From NCBI RefSeq assembly GCF_016811235.1, contig NZ_JAFBID010000013.1:42651-106650 (forward strand): a stretch of 64,000 bases of DNA, in the 5' to 3' direction. Under the pieces are notes generated by a model. That model was not told where the DNA came from and did not search any database. It was given only the letters and a program-made list of their open reading frames with translations. The DNA is from Microvirga arabica. GTDB taxonomy: Bacteria > Pseudomonadota > Alphaproteobacteria > Rhizobiales > Beijerinckiaceae. Positions 17,062-25,919 of this stretch are shown here, one piece after another. The translations under genes were made by a program, and so were the position numbers. Position 1 is the first letter of the stretch, and each line of letters starts with the position of its first letter.

Positions 17062-18741
17062 CTATTTCTTCTCCGCCAGCGCCTTCTCGCGGATGGCCGA
17101 AAGCGACATGCTGGGCGTAATCGCTTCCGGGTCGAGGATGCAGTGCAGGATCGCGGGCTTGCTGGAGGTGAGCGCCCGCTGGAGGGCCGGGGCGAAGTCC
17201 TCCGTCATCTCGACGCGCTCGCCGTAGCCGCCGAAGGCGCGGGCATAGGCGGCGAAGTCCGGGTTCTGCAGCATGGTGGCCGAGACGCGGCCGGGATATT
17301 CGCGTTCCTGGTGCATGCGGATCGTGCCGTACATGCCGTTGTCGAGCAGCACCACCAGGATCGGCAGATCGTATTGCACGGCGGTGGCGAATTCCTGCCC
17401 GTTCATGAGGAAGTCGCCGTCGCCGGCGAACACCACCACGGGACTGTCGGGCCGCAGGCGCTTGGCGCCCACCGCTGCCGGCACGCCATAGCCCATGGAG
17501 CCGGAGGTGGGCGCGAGCTGCGTGCCGTACTCCCGGAAGGGCCAGAAGCGGTGCACCCAGGTGGCGAAGTTGCCTGCCCCGTTGCAGAAGACCGTGTCGG
17601 TTGGCATCACCTCGCGCAGGTGCCGCATCACCTGGCCCATCTGAAGCGCGCCGGGATGCTTGATCTCGCTCGGGTCGCTCCAGGCGAGATAGCTTTCATG
17701 CGCCGCCTTCGTGCCCGCGCTCCAGGGCAGCGAAGCCGGCGGATGCACGGCCTCGAGCGCTGCCGTGAAGGCGTTGGGCGAGGCGTTGATGGCGAGATGC
17801 GGCGCATAGACCCGCCCGAGCTCGCTCGAATCGGGATGGATGTGCACCAGCGTCTGCTTGGGAGCCGGAATGTCGAGCAGCGTGTAGGCCTGGCTCGGGA
17901 TCTCGGAGAGACGCCCGCCGACGAGCAGGACGAGATCCGCGTCCTTGATGCACGCCAAAAGCTTCGGATTCACGCCGAGCCCGAGATCGCCGATGTAGGA
18001 GGCGTGGTCGGCGGGAAACAGCATCTGGCGACGGAACGTGCAGGCGACCGGCAGCTCGAAACGCTCGGCAAAACGCACGAAGCGCTGCACGGCCGCTTCC
18101 GACCAGCGACTGCCGCCGAGGAGTGCAATCGGGTTCTTCGCGCCGTGAAGGAGCTTCTGCAATTCGGCCATCTGCGCGGGACCGGGATGCGTCTCGATCA
18201 CCTGGTAGCGCGGCGCGTCGGCCACAGTTGCCATCTCGGTGAGCACGTCTTCCGGCAGCGCGATCACCACGGGGCCGGGACGGCCCGAGGTGGCCACATG
18301 GAAGGCGCGGGAGACGATCTCGGGAAAGCGTGCCGGATCGTCCACTTCCGTGGCCCATTTGGCCAGCGGGCCGAAGGCGGCGCGGTAGTCGAGCTCCTGG
18401 AACGCCTCGCGCTCGCGCATGCCGCGCTCGATCTGGCCGACGAACAGGATCATCGGCGTCGAATCCTGCTTGGCGATGTGGATGCCCGGCGAGGCGTTGG
18501 TGGCACCGGGGCCGCGGGTGACGAAGCAGATGCCAGGCCGGCCCGTGAGCTTGCCGTAGGCCTCCGCCATCATGGCCGCGCCGCCTTCCTGGCGGCAGAC
18601 CGTGATACTGATGTTCGCGTCATGCAGCGCGTCGAGCGCCGCGAGATAGCTCTCGCCCGGAACGCAGAAGATGTGATCGACTCCGTGCAGAGTCAGCTGA
18701 TCGACAAGAATCTGGCCGCCGGTGCGGGAGGGCGCTGTCAT
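17062..18741 (-). CDS. ThDP-dependent enzyme of the acetolactate synthase/IlvB superfamily
   Basis: 559 residues in three ThDP-fold domains. The N-terminal PYR domain carries the catalytic Glu (TVCRQEGGAAMMAEAYGK) and RGPGATNASPGIHIAKQDSTPM. The central domain ends LVLLVGGRLSEIPSQAYTLLD. The C-terminal PP domain has the ThDP/Mg motif FAGDGDFLMNGQEFATAVQY...DN. It lacks a partner small subunit, so catabolic roles (glyoxylate carboligase-, sulfoacetaldehyde- or benzoylformate-type chemistry) are as likely as acetolactate synthesis. A terminator lies between it and the ALDH7 gene upstream, so cotranscription is weak. Exact reaction unknown. Confidence 0.85.
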   Translation of the reverse strand: MTAPSRTGGQILVDQLTLHGVDHIFCVPGESYLAALDALHDANISITVCRQEGGAAMMAEAYGKLTGRPGICFVTRGPGATNASPGIHIAKQDSTPMILFVGQIERGMREREAFQELDYRAAFGPLAKWATEVDDPARFPEIVSRAFHVATSGRPGPVVIALPEDVLTEMATVADAPRYQVIETHPGPAQMAELQKLLHGAKNPIALLGGSRWSEAAVQRFVRFAERFELPVACTFRRQMLFPADHASYIGDLGLGVNPKLLACIKDADLVLLVGGRLSEIPSQAYTLLDIPAPKQTLVHIHPDSSELGRVYAPHLAINASPNAFTAALEAVHPPASLPWSAGTKAAHESYLAWSDPSEIKHPGALQMGQVMRHLREVMPTDTVFCNGAGNFATWVHRFWPFREYGTQLAPTSGSMGYGVPAAVGAKRLRPDSPVVVFAGDGDFLMNGQEFATAVQYDLPILVVLLDNGMYGTIRMHQEREYPGRVSATMLQNPDFAAYARAFGGYGERVEMTEDFAPALQRALTSSKPAILHCILDPEAITPSMSLSAIREKALAEKK

Positions 18742-18772
18742 GGAAGGCTCACGATGTAAGAGTGCTTGAACA

Positions 18773-18799
18773 GAAAAAAGGAGGGCATTGCTGCCCTCC
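18773..18799 (-). terminator. Terminator downstream of the ALDH7 gene
   Basis: Minus-strand GGAGGGCA-GCAA-TGCCCTCC followed by TTTTTTCTG. It separates the aldehyde dehydrogenase transcript from the ThDP gene whose start is 32 bases further on. Confidence 0.88.
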
Positions 18800-18817
18800 G
18801 TGTGTCGTTTCAGACGA

Positions 18818-20368
18818 TCAGGCGTCCACGTCGAACTTCACGCCCTGGGCGAGCGGAAGCGTGTTGCCGTAGTTCACCGTGTTGGTGGCGCGGCGCATAT
18901 ACGCCTTCCAGGAATCCGAGCCGGATTCGCGGCCGCCGCCCGTCTCCTTCTCGCCCCCGAAGGCTCCGCCGATCTCGGCGCCCGAGGGGCCGATATTCAC
19001 GTTAGCGATGCCGCAATCGGAGCCCGTCGCCGAGATGAAGGCTTCGGCCTCGCGCATGTTGAGCGTGAAGATCGAGGAGGACAGGCCGGCGCCCACTGCG
19101 TTGTGCAGTTCGATCACCTCGTCGAAATCCGAATAGCGCATCACGTAGAGGATCGGCGCGAAGGTTTCGCGTGTCACCGGGCCGGTTTGGCCAGGCATCT
19201 CCACGAGGGCGGGACGGGCATAGACGCCGTCGCCCGCCACATCCGTGAAGCGTCCGCCGCCATGCACCTTGCCGCCGGCTGCACGGGCCTCGTCCAGCGC
19301 ACGCTCCATGCCGTCGAAGGCAGCCTGATCGATCAGGGGGCCGACGAGCGTGCCGGGCTCGCGCGGATCGCCGATCTTCACGCTGCCATAGACCTTGGCG
19401 AGGCGCGGCACGAGGCTGTCATAGACGCTCTCATGCACGAAGAGGCGGCGCAGCGTGGTGCAGCGCTGGCCCGCCGTGCCCATGGCGGCAAACGCGATGC
19501 CGCGCAAGGCGAGGTCGAGATCGGCGGAAGGAGCGACGATGGCGGCGTTGTTGCCGCCGAGCTCCAGGATCGCCCGGGCAAAGCGTTCGGCGAGCTTGGG
19601 CGCGACCTGACGGCCCATGGCGGTGGAACCGGTGGCGGAGAGGATCGGCACGCGGTGATCCTCGACCAGGATCTCGCCGACCTCGCGGCCGCCGAGCAGC
19701 ACCTCGCACAGGCCCTCCGGCACGCCGCCGAAGCGCTTGGCCGCGCGCTCCACGATGGCCTGTGTGGCGAGCGCAGTCAGCAGGGTCTTCTCGGACGGCT
19801 TCCACACCACGCTGTCGCCGCACACGAGCGCAAGCGCCGCATTCCAGGACCACACGGCCACGGGGAAGTTGAAGGCGGAGATCACGCCGCAGACGCCGAG
19901 CGGATGCCAGGTTTCCATCATGCGGTGATCGGCGCGCTCGGTGGCGATGGTGAGGCCATAGAGCTGGCGCGAGAGGCCGACGGCGAAATCGCAGATGTCG
20001 ATCATCTCCTGCACCTCGCCGAGGCCCTCGGAGACGATCTTGCCGGCCTCAAGCGTCACGAGGCGGCCGAGATCGTCCTTGGCGGCGCGCAGCTCCTCGC
20101 CGAGAAGGCGGATGAACTCGCCGCGCCGGGGGGCCGGGATCTTGCGCCAGGTTTTGAAGGCGGCGTCGGCCCGGCCGATGGCGGCCTTGGACTCCTCCGG
20201 CGTGGTCTCGCGCACATGGGCGATCACCTCGCCGGTGATCGGGGAGCGGGCCGGGCGGCCACCGGCGGCAAAGGCGCTGTCCGGCACGCCGAGGCGCGCG
20301 AGAATGGCGCGGGCCTCGTCCGCCACGGAGGCAGGCGCGGAGGATACGGGTTTCAGGCTCGCGGTCAT
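18818..20368 (-). CDS. ALDH7-type aldehyde dehydrogenase (aminoadipate semialdehyde dehydrogenase candidate)
   Basis: 516 residues of the antiquitin/ALDH7 subfamily. Visible are the NAD site ISAFNFPVAVWSWN, the ELGGNNAAIV general-base Glu motif, the catalytic Cys in GTAGQRCTTLRRL, and the ALDH7-specific end GGAFGGEKETGGGRESGSDSWK. ALDH7 enzymes oxidise alpha-aminoadipate semialdehyde (in equilibrium with piperideine-6-carboxylate) to aminoadipate in lysine breakdown. A saccharopine dehydrogenase-like gene lies 309 bases upstream on the same strand, which supports that role. The start at 20368 was chosen over 20404 for the better MTASLKP context. Repeats fill the gap upstream. Confidence 0.9.
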   Translation of the reverse strand: MTASLKPVSSAPASVADEARAILARLGVPDSAFAAGGRPARSPITGEVIAHVRETTPEESKAAIGRADAAFKTWRKIPAPRRGEFIRLLGEELRAAKDDLGRLVTLEAGKIVSEGLGEVQEMIDICDFAVGLSRQLYGLTIATERADHRMMETWHPLGVCGVISAFNFPVAVWSWNAALALVCGDSVVWKPSEKTLLTALATQAIVERAAKRFGGVPEGLCEVLLGGREVGEILVEDHRVPILSATGSTAMGRQVAPKLAERFARAILELGGNNAAIVAPSADLDLALRGIAFAAMGTAGQRCTTLRRLFVHESVYDSLVPRLAKVYGSVKIGDPREPGTLVGPLIDQAAFDGMERALDEARAAGGKVHGGGRFTDVAGDGVYARPALVEMPGQTGPVTRETFAPILYVMRYSDFDEVIELHNAVGAGLSSSIFTLNMREAEAFISATGSDCGIANVNIGPSGAEIGGAFGGEKETGGGRESGSDSWKAYMRRATNTVNYGNTLPLAQGVKFDVDA

Positions 20369-20464
20369 GGTTATCTCCCTCGATGCGGGCTTAAGGCTCG
20401 GCATGGAGCCCTGGCCGTCGCTGGTCCTTGGAACGAAACGACGGCGGCTGTCAGGCCACCGTCT

Positions 20465-20669
20465 TAAAGCATTTTCGGAAAAGCAGGGAACTGCTTTTCC
20501 CGAATAGGGTCATGCGGTTTTGGTAAGAAGCTTGGCTCAGAGCATCCTCCTCACAAGGGAAGCTGTCATCCCCGGCGAGCGTCAGCGAGGGAAGGGGATC
20601 CATGATTGCGCTCGGCGCTATGGATTCCCTCCCCCTCCGATGGCTGCGCCATCTCCGGCCGGGAATGAC
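20465..20669. repeat. AGAGCAT-type repeat followed by dispersed ~100-bp repeat, copy B
   Basis: The 309-base gap between the ALDH7 and saccharopine dehydrogenase genes contains AAGCATTTTCGGAAAAGCAG with CTGCTTTTCCCGAA (20465-20502), then copy B of the long palindrome (20565-20669: GTCATCCCCGGCG...GGGATCCATG...ATGGATTCCCTCC...GGCCGGGAATGAC). No gene or clear promoter is seen. Confidence 0.8.
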
Positions 20670-20676
20670 ATTCCCC

Positions 20677-21810
20677 TTACGCCACCGCGTCGAGGCGGAT
20701 GTTCTTCACCGCCGGCTCGTGGCTCTCGTCCAGGCGCTCGCCCGCATAGACGCGGCCGAAGCGGTTGGCCAGGAAGCTGTCGAGGTCGATCTCCTCCTGG
20801 CGGACGAAACCCTGTTTCGTCAGCTTGCCCTCGACCAGCAGGTCGAGCATGGCGCAGATACCGGCAGCCGTCGTCACCTGAATGGCCGTGCGCTGGGTGC
20901 TGGCCACCTTTTGGCCATAGATGCTGCGGGCATAGGTCTCCTGCACGTAGCGGCCGCCGCGCTCGCCGGTCACCGTCACGAACACGATGACCATGTCCTG
21001 CATGGTGGCCGGCACGGCGTTCTCCAGGATGTCCTTGAGCACCTCGCGACGGTTGCGCAGCTGCAGGTCGTTGAGCAGCACCCGCATGAGGGCGCAGTGG
21101 CCCGGATAGCGGATGGTCTTGTAGTTCAGGTTGCTCACCTTGCCTTCGAGCGTCTCGCACAGGGTGCCGAGGCCCCCGGAAGTGTTGAAGGCCTCGTAGC
21201 GCGTGCCGTCGAGAGAGAACTCTTCGAGTTCCTCCATGGCCGGGACCTCGCGCAGCTTGCCGTCGACCACGGCCTCGCAGCGCTCGATATACTCGTTGAT
21301 GACGCCGTCCGTGCTCCAGGTGAGGTTGTAGGACAGGGCGTTCGACGGATATTGCGGCAGGGCGCCGACGCGCAGGCGCACCGTATCGAGCTTGTCGAAG
21401 CGGCTCGCGATGTCGTGCGCCACGATGGAGATGAAGCCCGGCGCCAGACCGCATTGCGGGATGAAGGCGGTCGAGGCGCCCTCGGCCAGTTCCTTCACCA
21501 TGCGGGTGGTGGCGACATCCTCCGTGAGATCGAAGTAGTTGACGTCGGCCAGGCGCGCAGCCTGGGCCACGTGGCCGGTCAGGTGGTAGGGGGCGGCGCT
21601 GAGCACGGCGTAATGGCCCTTGAGGGCGTTCTGCAGGGCGACCGCGTCACCGAAGTCGAGCTGGATCGTCTGCACGCCATCCTTGGCAACGGCTTCCAGG
21701 GCCTCGGCTGAGGCATCCGCGACGATGACGCGGTAATCGCCGGTCTCGTGGAGCAGGTCGACAATGGTGGAACCGATCTTGCCGGCGCCGATGACGAGAA
21801 TCGAGTGCAT
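20677..21810 (-). CDS. Saccharopine dehydrogenase-like protein (glutamate-forming type)
   Basis: A 377-residue NAD(P)-dependent enzyme of the LYS9/saccharopine reductase family. The N-terminal Rossmann motif is ILVIGAGKIGSTIVDLL; further family blocks are FDLTEDVATTRMVKELA, TAFIPQCGLAPGFISIVAHDI and a domain with LSYNLTWSTDGVINEYIERCEAV. Such enzymes split saccharopine into glutamate and aminoadipate semialdehyde, or run the analogous reductive reaction in carboxyspermidine synthesis. Neighbouring ALDH7 and the divergent Lrp regulator favour the lysine route. The lysine-ketoglutarate reductase half is not in the window. Confidence 0.85.
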   Translation of the reverse strand: MHSILVIGAGKIGSTIVDLLHETGDYRVIVADASAEALEAVAKDGVQTIQLDFGDAVALQNALKGHYAVLSAAPYHLTGHVAQAARLADVNYFDLTEDVATTRMVKELAEGASTAFIPQCGLAPGFISIVAHDIASRFDKLDTVRLRVGALPQYPSNALSYNLTWSTDGVINEYIERCEAVVDGKLREVPAMEELEEFSLDGTRYEAFNTSGGLGTLCETLEGKVSNLNYKTIRYPGHCALMRVLLNDLQLRNRREVLKDILENAVPATMQDMVIVFVTVTGERGGRYVQETYARSIYGQKVASTQRTAIQVTTAAGICAMLDLLVEGKLTKQGFVRQEEIDLDSFLANRFGRVYAGERLDESHEPAVKNIRLDAVA

Positions 21811-21924
21811 TCAAACCTCCCTGTGAGGGAAGCAGAAAAAGGCGGATCGCTGCAAAGCGCCATAGACAAGCTGACGAAAAGCCGGGTAGCTTTCGGCATA
21901 ATGCCATCATAACTGGTCATAACG

Positions 21925-22353
21925 ATGCTCGATGCCACCGATCGTGCCTTGATTGCCCTGCTGCGGGAGAATGCCCGCATCGGCCATGCGGAGGCAGCGA
22001 GACGCCTCAATCTCTCCCGCACGACCGTGCAGGCGCGGGTGGAGAGCCTGGAACGGCGCGGCGTGATCGCCGGCTATACCCTGCGCCTTGCGGAAGAAGT
22101 CACCAGCCGCATGGTGCGGGCACATGTGACCATTGTGGTGGCGCCCAAGGCCTCGGGTGGCGTGGTGTCGGCGCTCCAGCGCATGCCTGAATTGCGCGCG
22201 CTTCATTCAGTCGCGGGTGTTTTCGATCTTCTGGCGGTGGTAGAGGCTCAGGACGTCCCCTCCCTCGACGCCGCCATCGACAGGATCGGCGCGGTCGAGG
22301 GCGTGGAGCGCACCCAGTCTTCCATCATCCTCTCAACGAAGTTCGAACGATGA
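21925..22353 (+). CDS. Lrp/AsnC-family regulator
   Basis: 142 residues: N-terminal winged HTH (DRALIALLRENARIGHAEAARRLNLSRTTVQARVESLERRGVIAGY) and C-terminal RAM ligand-binding domain (VRAHVTIVVAPKASGGVVSALQRMPELRALHSVAGVFDLLAVVEA). Lrp-type regulators of this size usually sense an amino acid. It sits divergently 114 bases from the saccharopine dehydrogenase gene and overlaps the FAD oxidoreductase gene by ATGA, so it likely controls both directions in response to lysine or a derivative (inference). Confidence 0.93.
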   Translation: MLDATDRALIALLRENARIGHAEAARRLNLSRTTVQARVESLERRGVIAGYTLRLAEEVTSRMVRAHVTIVVAPKASGGVVSALQRMPELRALHSVAGVFDLLAVVEAQDVPSLDAAIDRIGAVEGVERTQSSIILSTKFER

Positions 22354-23558
22354 CCCTAGCCAGATCCCTCTCAGCCGATGTGGTGATCGTCGGCGGCGCC
22401 GTCATGGGCTCCTCCGCGGCCTATCACCTGCTCGCCGATTCCAGCTTCAAGGGACGCGTCATCGTGGTCGAAAAGGACCCGACCTATCAGCTCTCGGCCT
22501 CGGCGCTCTCGGCGGCTTCCATCCGGCAGCAATATTCGAGCGCCGTGAACATCCGCATCTCGCTCTACGGTATCCAGTTCCTGCGGGGCATCGGGGATCA
22601 CCTGGCCGTCGATGACGACCGGCCGGAGCTCGGGCTGCGGGAGGGCGGCTATCTCTATTGCGCCACGGAGGCCGGCGAGCAGGTTCTGCGCGAGAACCAG
22701 GCGCTGCAGGCGACAGAAGGCGCGGACATCCTTTTCCTGGAGCCGGACGAGCTGAAGAGCCGCTTCCCCTGGCTCAATGTGGAGGATCTCGCGGCCGGCA
22801 CCTGGGGCCGCTCGGGCGAGGGCTGGTTCGACGGCTGGGGGCTGCTCCAGGCCTTCCGCAAGAAGGCGCGGTCGCTCGGCGCCGAATACGTGAAGGGCGA
22901 GGTGGCCGAGATCGAGCGGGAGGGCGGTACTGTTACGGCGGTGCGCCTCAAAGACGGCACGCGGATTGCCTGCGGCACGCTGATCAACTGCGCCGGCTCC
23001 GGCGGGCGGGCGATCGCCGCCATGACGGGCCTCAACATTCCGGTCCAGGCCAAGCGCCGCTACGTGTTCACCTTCGCCTGCAAGGAGCCGGTGGAGAACT
23101 GCCCGCTGCTCATCGACACGTCCGGCGCCTATGTGCGCCCGGAAGGCGAGGGGCATTTCATCTGCGGCGCCTCGCCGGAAGCCGAGCTCGATCTCGACTG
23201 GTCCGACGAGGATCCGGCCAGCCAGGAAATCGACCACTCGTTCTTCCAGGAGTTCATCTGGCCGTCGCTCGCCCATCGCGTGCCGGCCTTCGAGGCGATC
23301 AGGCCCGGCCGCGCCTGGTCAGGCCCCTACGACATGTGCCTGCTCGATCACAACGCCATCATCGGCCAGGCGGGCGAGCTGAAGAATTTCTATCTCTGCA
23401 ACGGCTTCTCGGGCCACGGCCTGCAGCAGGCCCCGGCCGTCGGACGCGGTCTCGCCGAGCTGATCGTCCACGGCAGCTATCGTACGCTCGACCTGTCCGA
23501 GCTCGGCTACGAGCGCGTGCTCGCCAACCGGCCGCTTCTCGAAAGAAACGTGATCTAG
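22350..23558 (+). CDS. DAO-family FAD-dependent amino acid oxidoreductase
   Basis: 402 residues with an N-terminal FAD motif VVIVGGAVMGSSAAYHLL and EKDPTY, mid-region LINCAGSGGRAIAAM, and a C-terminal FAD-closing FYLCNGFSGHGLQQAPAVGRGLAELI. This is the D-amino-acid oxidase/sarcosine oxidase/FOXRED1-like superfamily. Its start overlaps the Lrp stop, so the two are coupled. In the lysine-cluster context it could oxidise pipecolate, saccharopine or an N-alkyl amino acid to feed ALDH7; none of these is shown. It ends in a 4-base convergent overlap with the next gene. Confidence 0.87.
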   Translation: MTLARSLSADVVIVGGAVMGSSAAYHLLADSSFKGRVIVVEKDPTYQLSASALSAASIRQQYSSAVNIRISLYGIQFLRGIGDHLAVDDDRPELGLREGGYLYCATEAGEQVLRENQALQATEGADILFLEPDELKSRFPWLNVEDLAAGTWGRSGEGWFDGWGLLQAFRKKARSLGAEYVKGEVAEIEREGGTVTAVRLKDGTRIACGTLINCAGSGGRAIAAMTGLNIPVQAKRRYVFTFACKEPVENCPLLIDTSGAYVRPEGEGHFICGASPEAELDLDWSDEDPASQEIDHSFFQEFIWPSLAHRVPAFEAIRPGRAWSGPYDMCLLDHNAIIGQAGELKNFYLCNGFSGHGLQQAPAVGRGLAELIVHGSYRTLDLSELGYERVLANRPLLERNVI

Positions 23559-24277
23559 AGCCCCATCTCGTCCGACGTGCTGTAGGCCCAGATCCGGCCG
23601 CCGCGGTTCATATGGCGCTGCATCAGACCCGGCTGGTCGGCGGAAGGCCGAGTGTCGACGGCAAGTTCGTTGACGCCTTCGCGATTCGCCCGCTCATCGC
23701 TGCGGCGGGCGCCGGTGCCCACCGTCGTGCTCGAGCCCTGATTGGTCTGGGCGAACTCGTCCGTCCTCAGGTCCGTGGTGCCGAGATCGTCCGCGCCCTC
23801 CGCCATCAGGCCCATGCCGGGCAGGCTGCTGGTGGTGGTCATGCCGCCGCCGGAGCCGCCCGTGATCCCGGCGCCGAGCGGCGCACCCGCATCGGCGCCT
23901 GTCCGGTCACTCCCATTCTGCGAGAGCCATTCCCGGCTGCTGCCGTCGAGATCGACCGGGTCGAACATCTCCAGCACGCGCATGGCGTCCTCGGCATCGT
24001 CCCGGTCGACCCGGGCGGCGATCAGGGTATGGCCCCGGTGAAGCCCCTGCTCGAAGAGCCGCCGGTCGGATTCCGGCAGGTTCAGGTCGTGGAGGGCCTC
24101 CATAGAATCGTCCCGGGCCGAGAGGCTGCGGAAGCCCGAGATCGAGGAGATCTCGCGGGCATCCTGGTTGCCGACGGCAACGATTCTGTTCTGGGCGATC
24201 CCCGTCTCGAGCAGGGACTGGAGGGCCTGACGGGCTTGGGCCGGATCCCTGAACAGGGCTGTGATCATCTGGGGCAT
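23555..24277 (-). CDS. Hypothetical protein with GSP17M-like N-terminal domain
   Basis: 240 residues from the ATG at 24277 (MPQMITALFRDPAQARQALQ); an upstream ATG at 24343 would add a non-conserved leader. The first 125 residues alternate strand and helix in a ferredoxin-like pattern: ALFRDPAQARQALQSLLETGI, then RGHTLIAARVDRDDAEDAMRVLEMFDPVDLD. This resembles general stress protein 17M/YflT-type domains. The rest is Gly/Thr/Ser/Asp-rich low complexity, probably disordered. Function unknown; a stress role is a weak family-based guess. Confidence 0.6.
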   Translation of the reverse strand: MPQMITALFRDPAQARQALQSLLETGIAQNRIVAVGNQDAREISSISGFRSLSARDDSMEALHDLNLPESDRRLFEQGLHRGHTLIAARVDRDDAEDAMRVLEMFDPVDLDGSSREWLSQNGSDRTGADAGAPLGAGITGGSGGGMTTTSSLPGMGLMAEGADDLGTTDLRTDEFAQTNQGSSTTVGTGARRSDERANREGVNELAVDTRPSADQPGLMQRHMNRGGRIWAYSTSDEMGL

Positions 24278-24388
24278 GGGGCTCTCACCTATGGTTACTC
24301 CCTCAACGAAGAGGCGCTCGGGCCTGTTCCCATGGGATGCCATTAAGCCTTTTGGTGAAAGGGGCTTCCATTTTGAAGCCGGCTATGA

Positions 24389-24417
24389 TTGTCATGTTTT
24401 TGTCATAGAACCGTCAT
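24389..24417 (+). promoter_or_regulatory. Pho box upstream of ugpB (three 11-bp-spaced half-sites)
   Basis: TTGTCAT at 24389, TTGTCAT at 24400 and CCGTCAT at 24411 are spaced exactly 11 bases apart, the periodicity and sequence of PhoB-binding direct repeats (CTGTCAT-N4). The AT-rich GCTTAATG at 24421 is a plausible -10 region, and ugpB starts at 24485. This predicts induction of the ugp operon under phosphate starvation, as known for E. coli ugp. Confidence 0.85.
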
Positions 24418-24484
24418 CCGGGCTTAATGCAGGGATGATGAACGACAAGAACGTCCCAGACGGGATGATACGGGAGAGATTAGA

Positions 24485-25792
24485 ATGATGAAGAAGTCGC
24501 TCCTCGGCGCCCTGGCCCTCGGCCTCGCGACGAGCACCTCCGCCTTCGCCCAGACGGAGATCCAGTGGTGGCACGCCATGACCGGCGCCAACAACGACGT
24601 CGTGAACCGTCTGGCTGAAGAGTTCAACGCGTCCCAGAAGGACTACAAGGTCGTCGTCAGCTACAAGGGCCAGTACGCCGACACCCTGAACGCCGGCATT
24701 GCCGCGTTCCGTGCGGGCAACGCTCCCCACATCCTGCAGGTGTTCGAAGTCGGCACGGCGACCATGATGGGCGCCCGCGGCGCGATCAAGCCGGTCCAGG
24801 AGATGATGAAGGAAGCGGGCGAGAGGTTCGATCCGCAGGCCTATCTCCCGGCGATCACCGGCTACTATTCCACGGCGAAGGGCGAGATGCTCTCCTTCCC
24901 GTTCAACTCCTCCTCCATGGTCATGTGGGTCAACCGGGACGAGCTGAAGAAGGCCGGCGTCGCCGAGATTCCGAAGACCTGGCCCCAGGTGTTCGATGCC
25001 GCCAAGAAGCTCAAGGCTGCCGGCCACGACACCTGCGGCTTCTCGAATGCCTGGGCGTCCTGGGCCAATGTCGAGCAGTTCTCCGCCTGGCACAACATCC
25101 CGATGGCCACCAAGGCCAACGGCCTCGACGGCTTCGACACGGAGATGAAGTTCAACTCTCCGACCCACGTGAAGCACCTGCAGAACCTCGTGGACCTGCA
25201 GAAGGACAAGACCTACGACTACTCGGGCCGCGACTCGAAGTCCGAGGGCCGCTTCACCTCCGGCGAATGCGCGATCTTCCTCACCTCCTCGGGCTTCTAC
25301 GGCAACGTGAAGGCCAACGCGAAGTTCGACTGGGCGAATGCGCCGATGCCGTACTACCCGGACGTCCAGGGCGCTCCGCAGAACTCCATCATCGGCGGCG
25401 CTTCCCTGTGGGTCATGGGCGGCAAGAAGGCTGACGAGTACAAGGGCGTCGCCAAGTTCTTCACCTTCCTGTCCGACACGGATCGTCAGGCAAGGCTGCA
25501 CCAGGAGTCGGGCTATCTCCCGATCACCAAGGCGGCCTACGAGAAGACCAAGGCGTCGGGCTTCTACGAGAAGAACCCCGCTCTCCAGACGGCCCTGATC
25601 GAGCTGACCAACAAGGAGCCGACCGAGAATTCCCGCGGTCTGCGCTTTGGCAACATGGTCCAGATCCGCGACGTGATCTCCGAGGAGATCGAGTCGGCTC
25701 TCGCCGGTCAGAAGTCCGCCAAGGACGCTCTCGACGCGGCCGTGAACCGCTCCAACCAGATCCTGCGTCAGTTCGAGCGCACCGTTCGCTAA
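24485..25792 (+). CDS. ugpB: sn-Glycerol-3-phosphate ABC transporter, binding protein
   Basis: Periplasmic receptor delivering glycerol-3-phosphate (and glycerophosphodiesters in relatives) to UgpAE. 435 residues with a Sec signal peptide (MMKKSLLGALALGLATSTSAFA). The UgpB-typical start of the mature protein is EIQWWHAMTGANNDVVNRLAEEFN, followed by ILQVFEVGTATMMGARGAI, SFPFNSSSMVMWVNRD and GAPQNSIIGGASLWVMGGKK. GGAGAG precedes the ATG. A Pho box lies about 70-95 bases upstream. A stable hairpin follows in the gap to ugpA. Confidence 0.95.
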   Translation: MMKKSLLGALALGLATSTSAFAQTEIQWWHAMTGANNDVVNRLAEEFNASQKDYKVVVSYKGQYADTLNAGIAAFRAGNAPHILQVFEVGTATMMGARGAIKPVQEMMKEAGERFDPQAYLPAITGYYSTAKGEMLSFPFNSSSMVMWVNRDELKKAGVAEIPKTWPQVFDAAKKLKAAGHDTCGFSNAWASWANVEQFSAWHNIPMATKANGLDGFDTEMKFNSPTHVKHLQNLVDLQKDKTYDYSGRDSKSEGRFTSGECAIFLTSSGFYGNVKANAKFDWANAPMPYYPDVQGAPQNSIIGGASLWVMGGKKADEYKGVAKFFTFLSDTDRQARLHQESGYLPITKAAYEKTKASGFYEKNPALQTALIELTNKEPTENSRGLRFGNMVQIRDVISEEIESALAGQKSAKDALDAAVNRSNQILRQFERTVR

Positions 25793-25817
25793 GCTGATCA
25801 GGCACTAACAGATATCC

Positions 25818-25849
25818 ATCCCGGGAAGCTTGAAGACGCTTCCCGGGAT
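25818..25849 (+). promoter_or_regulatory. Intercistronic hairpin between ugpB and ugpA
   Basis: A perfect 12-bp stem ATCCCGGGAAGC / GCTTCCCGGGAT with an 8-base loop and no U-run. Such hairpins after binding-protein genes usually protect the upstream mRNA or cause partial termination, giving more binding protein than permease. Confidence 0.75.
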
Positions 25850-25919
25850 GATCTTATGGATCACCCTCGCAGACCGGTTGATGCCGTCATCTGCCCATCA
25901 CCGGACCGACGTTAGAGCG

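Noticed and set aside
17008..18759. A 583-codon open frame on the plus strand opposite the ThDP gene
   Set aside because: Antisense shadow: high GC third positions leave the opposite strand open; composition is His/Arg/Gly-rich and the minus-strand protein has all ThDP-family motifs.
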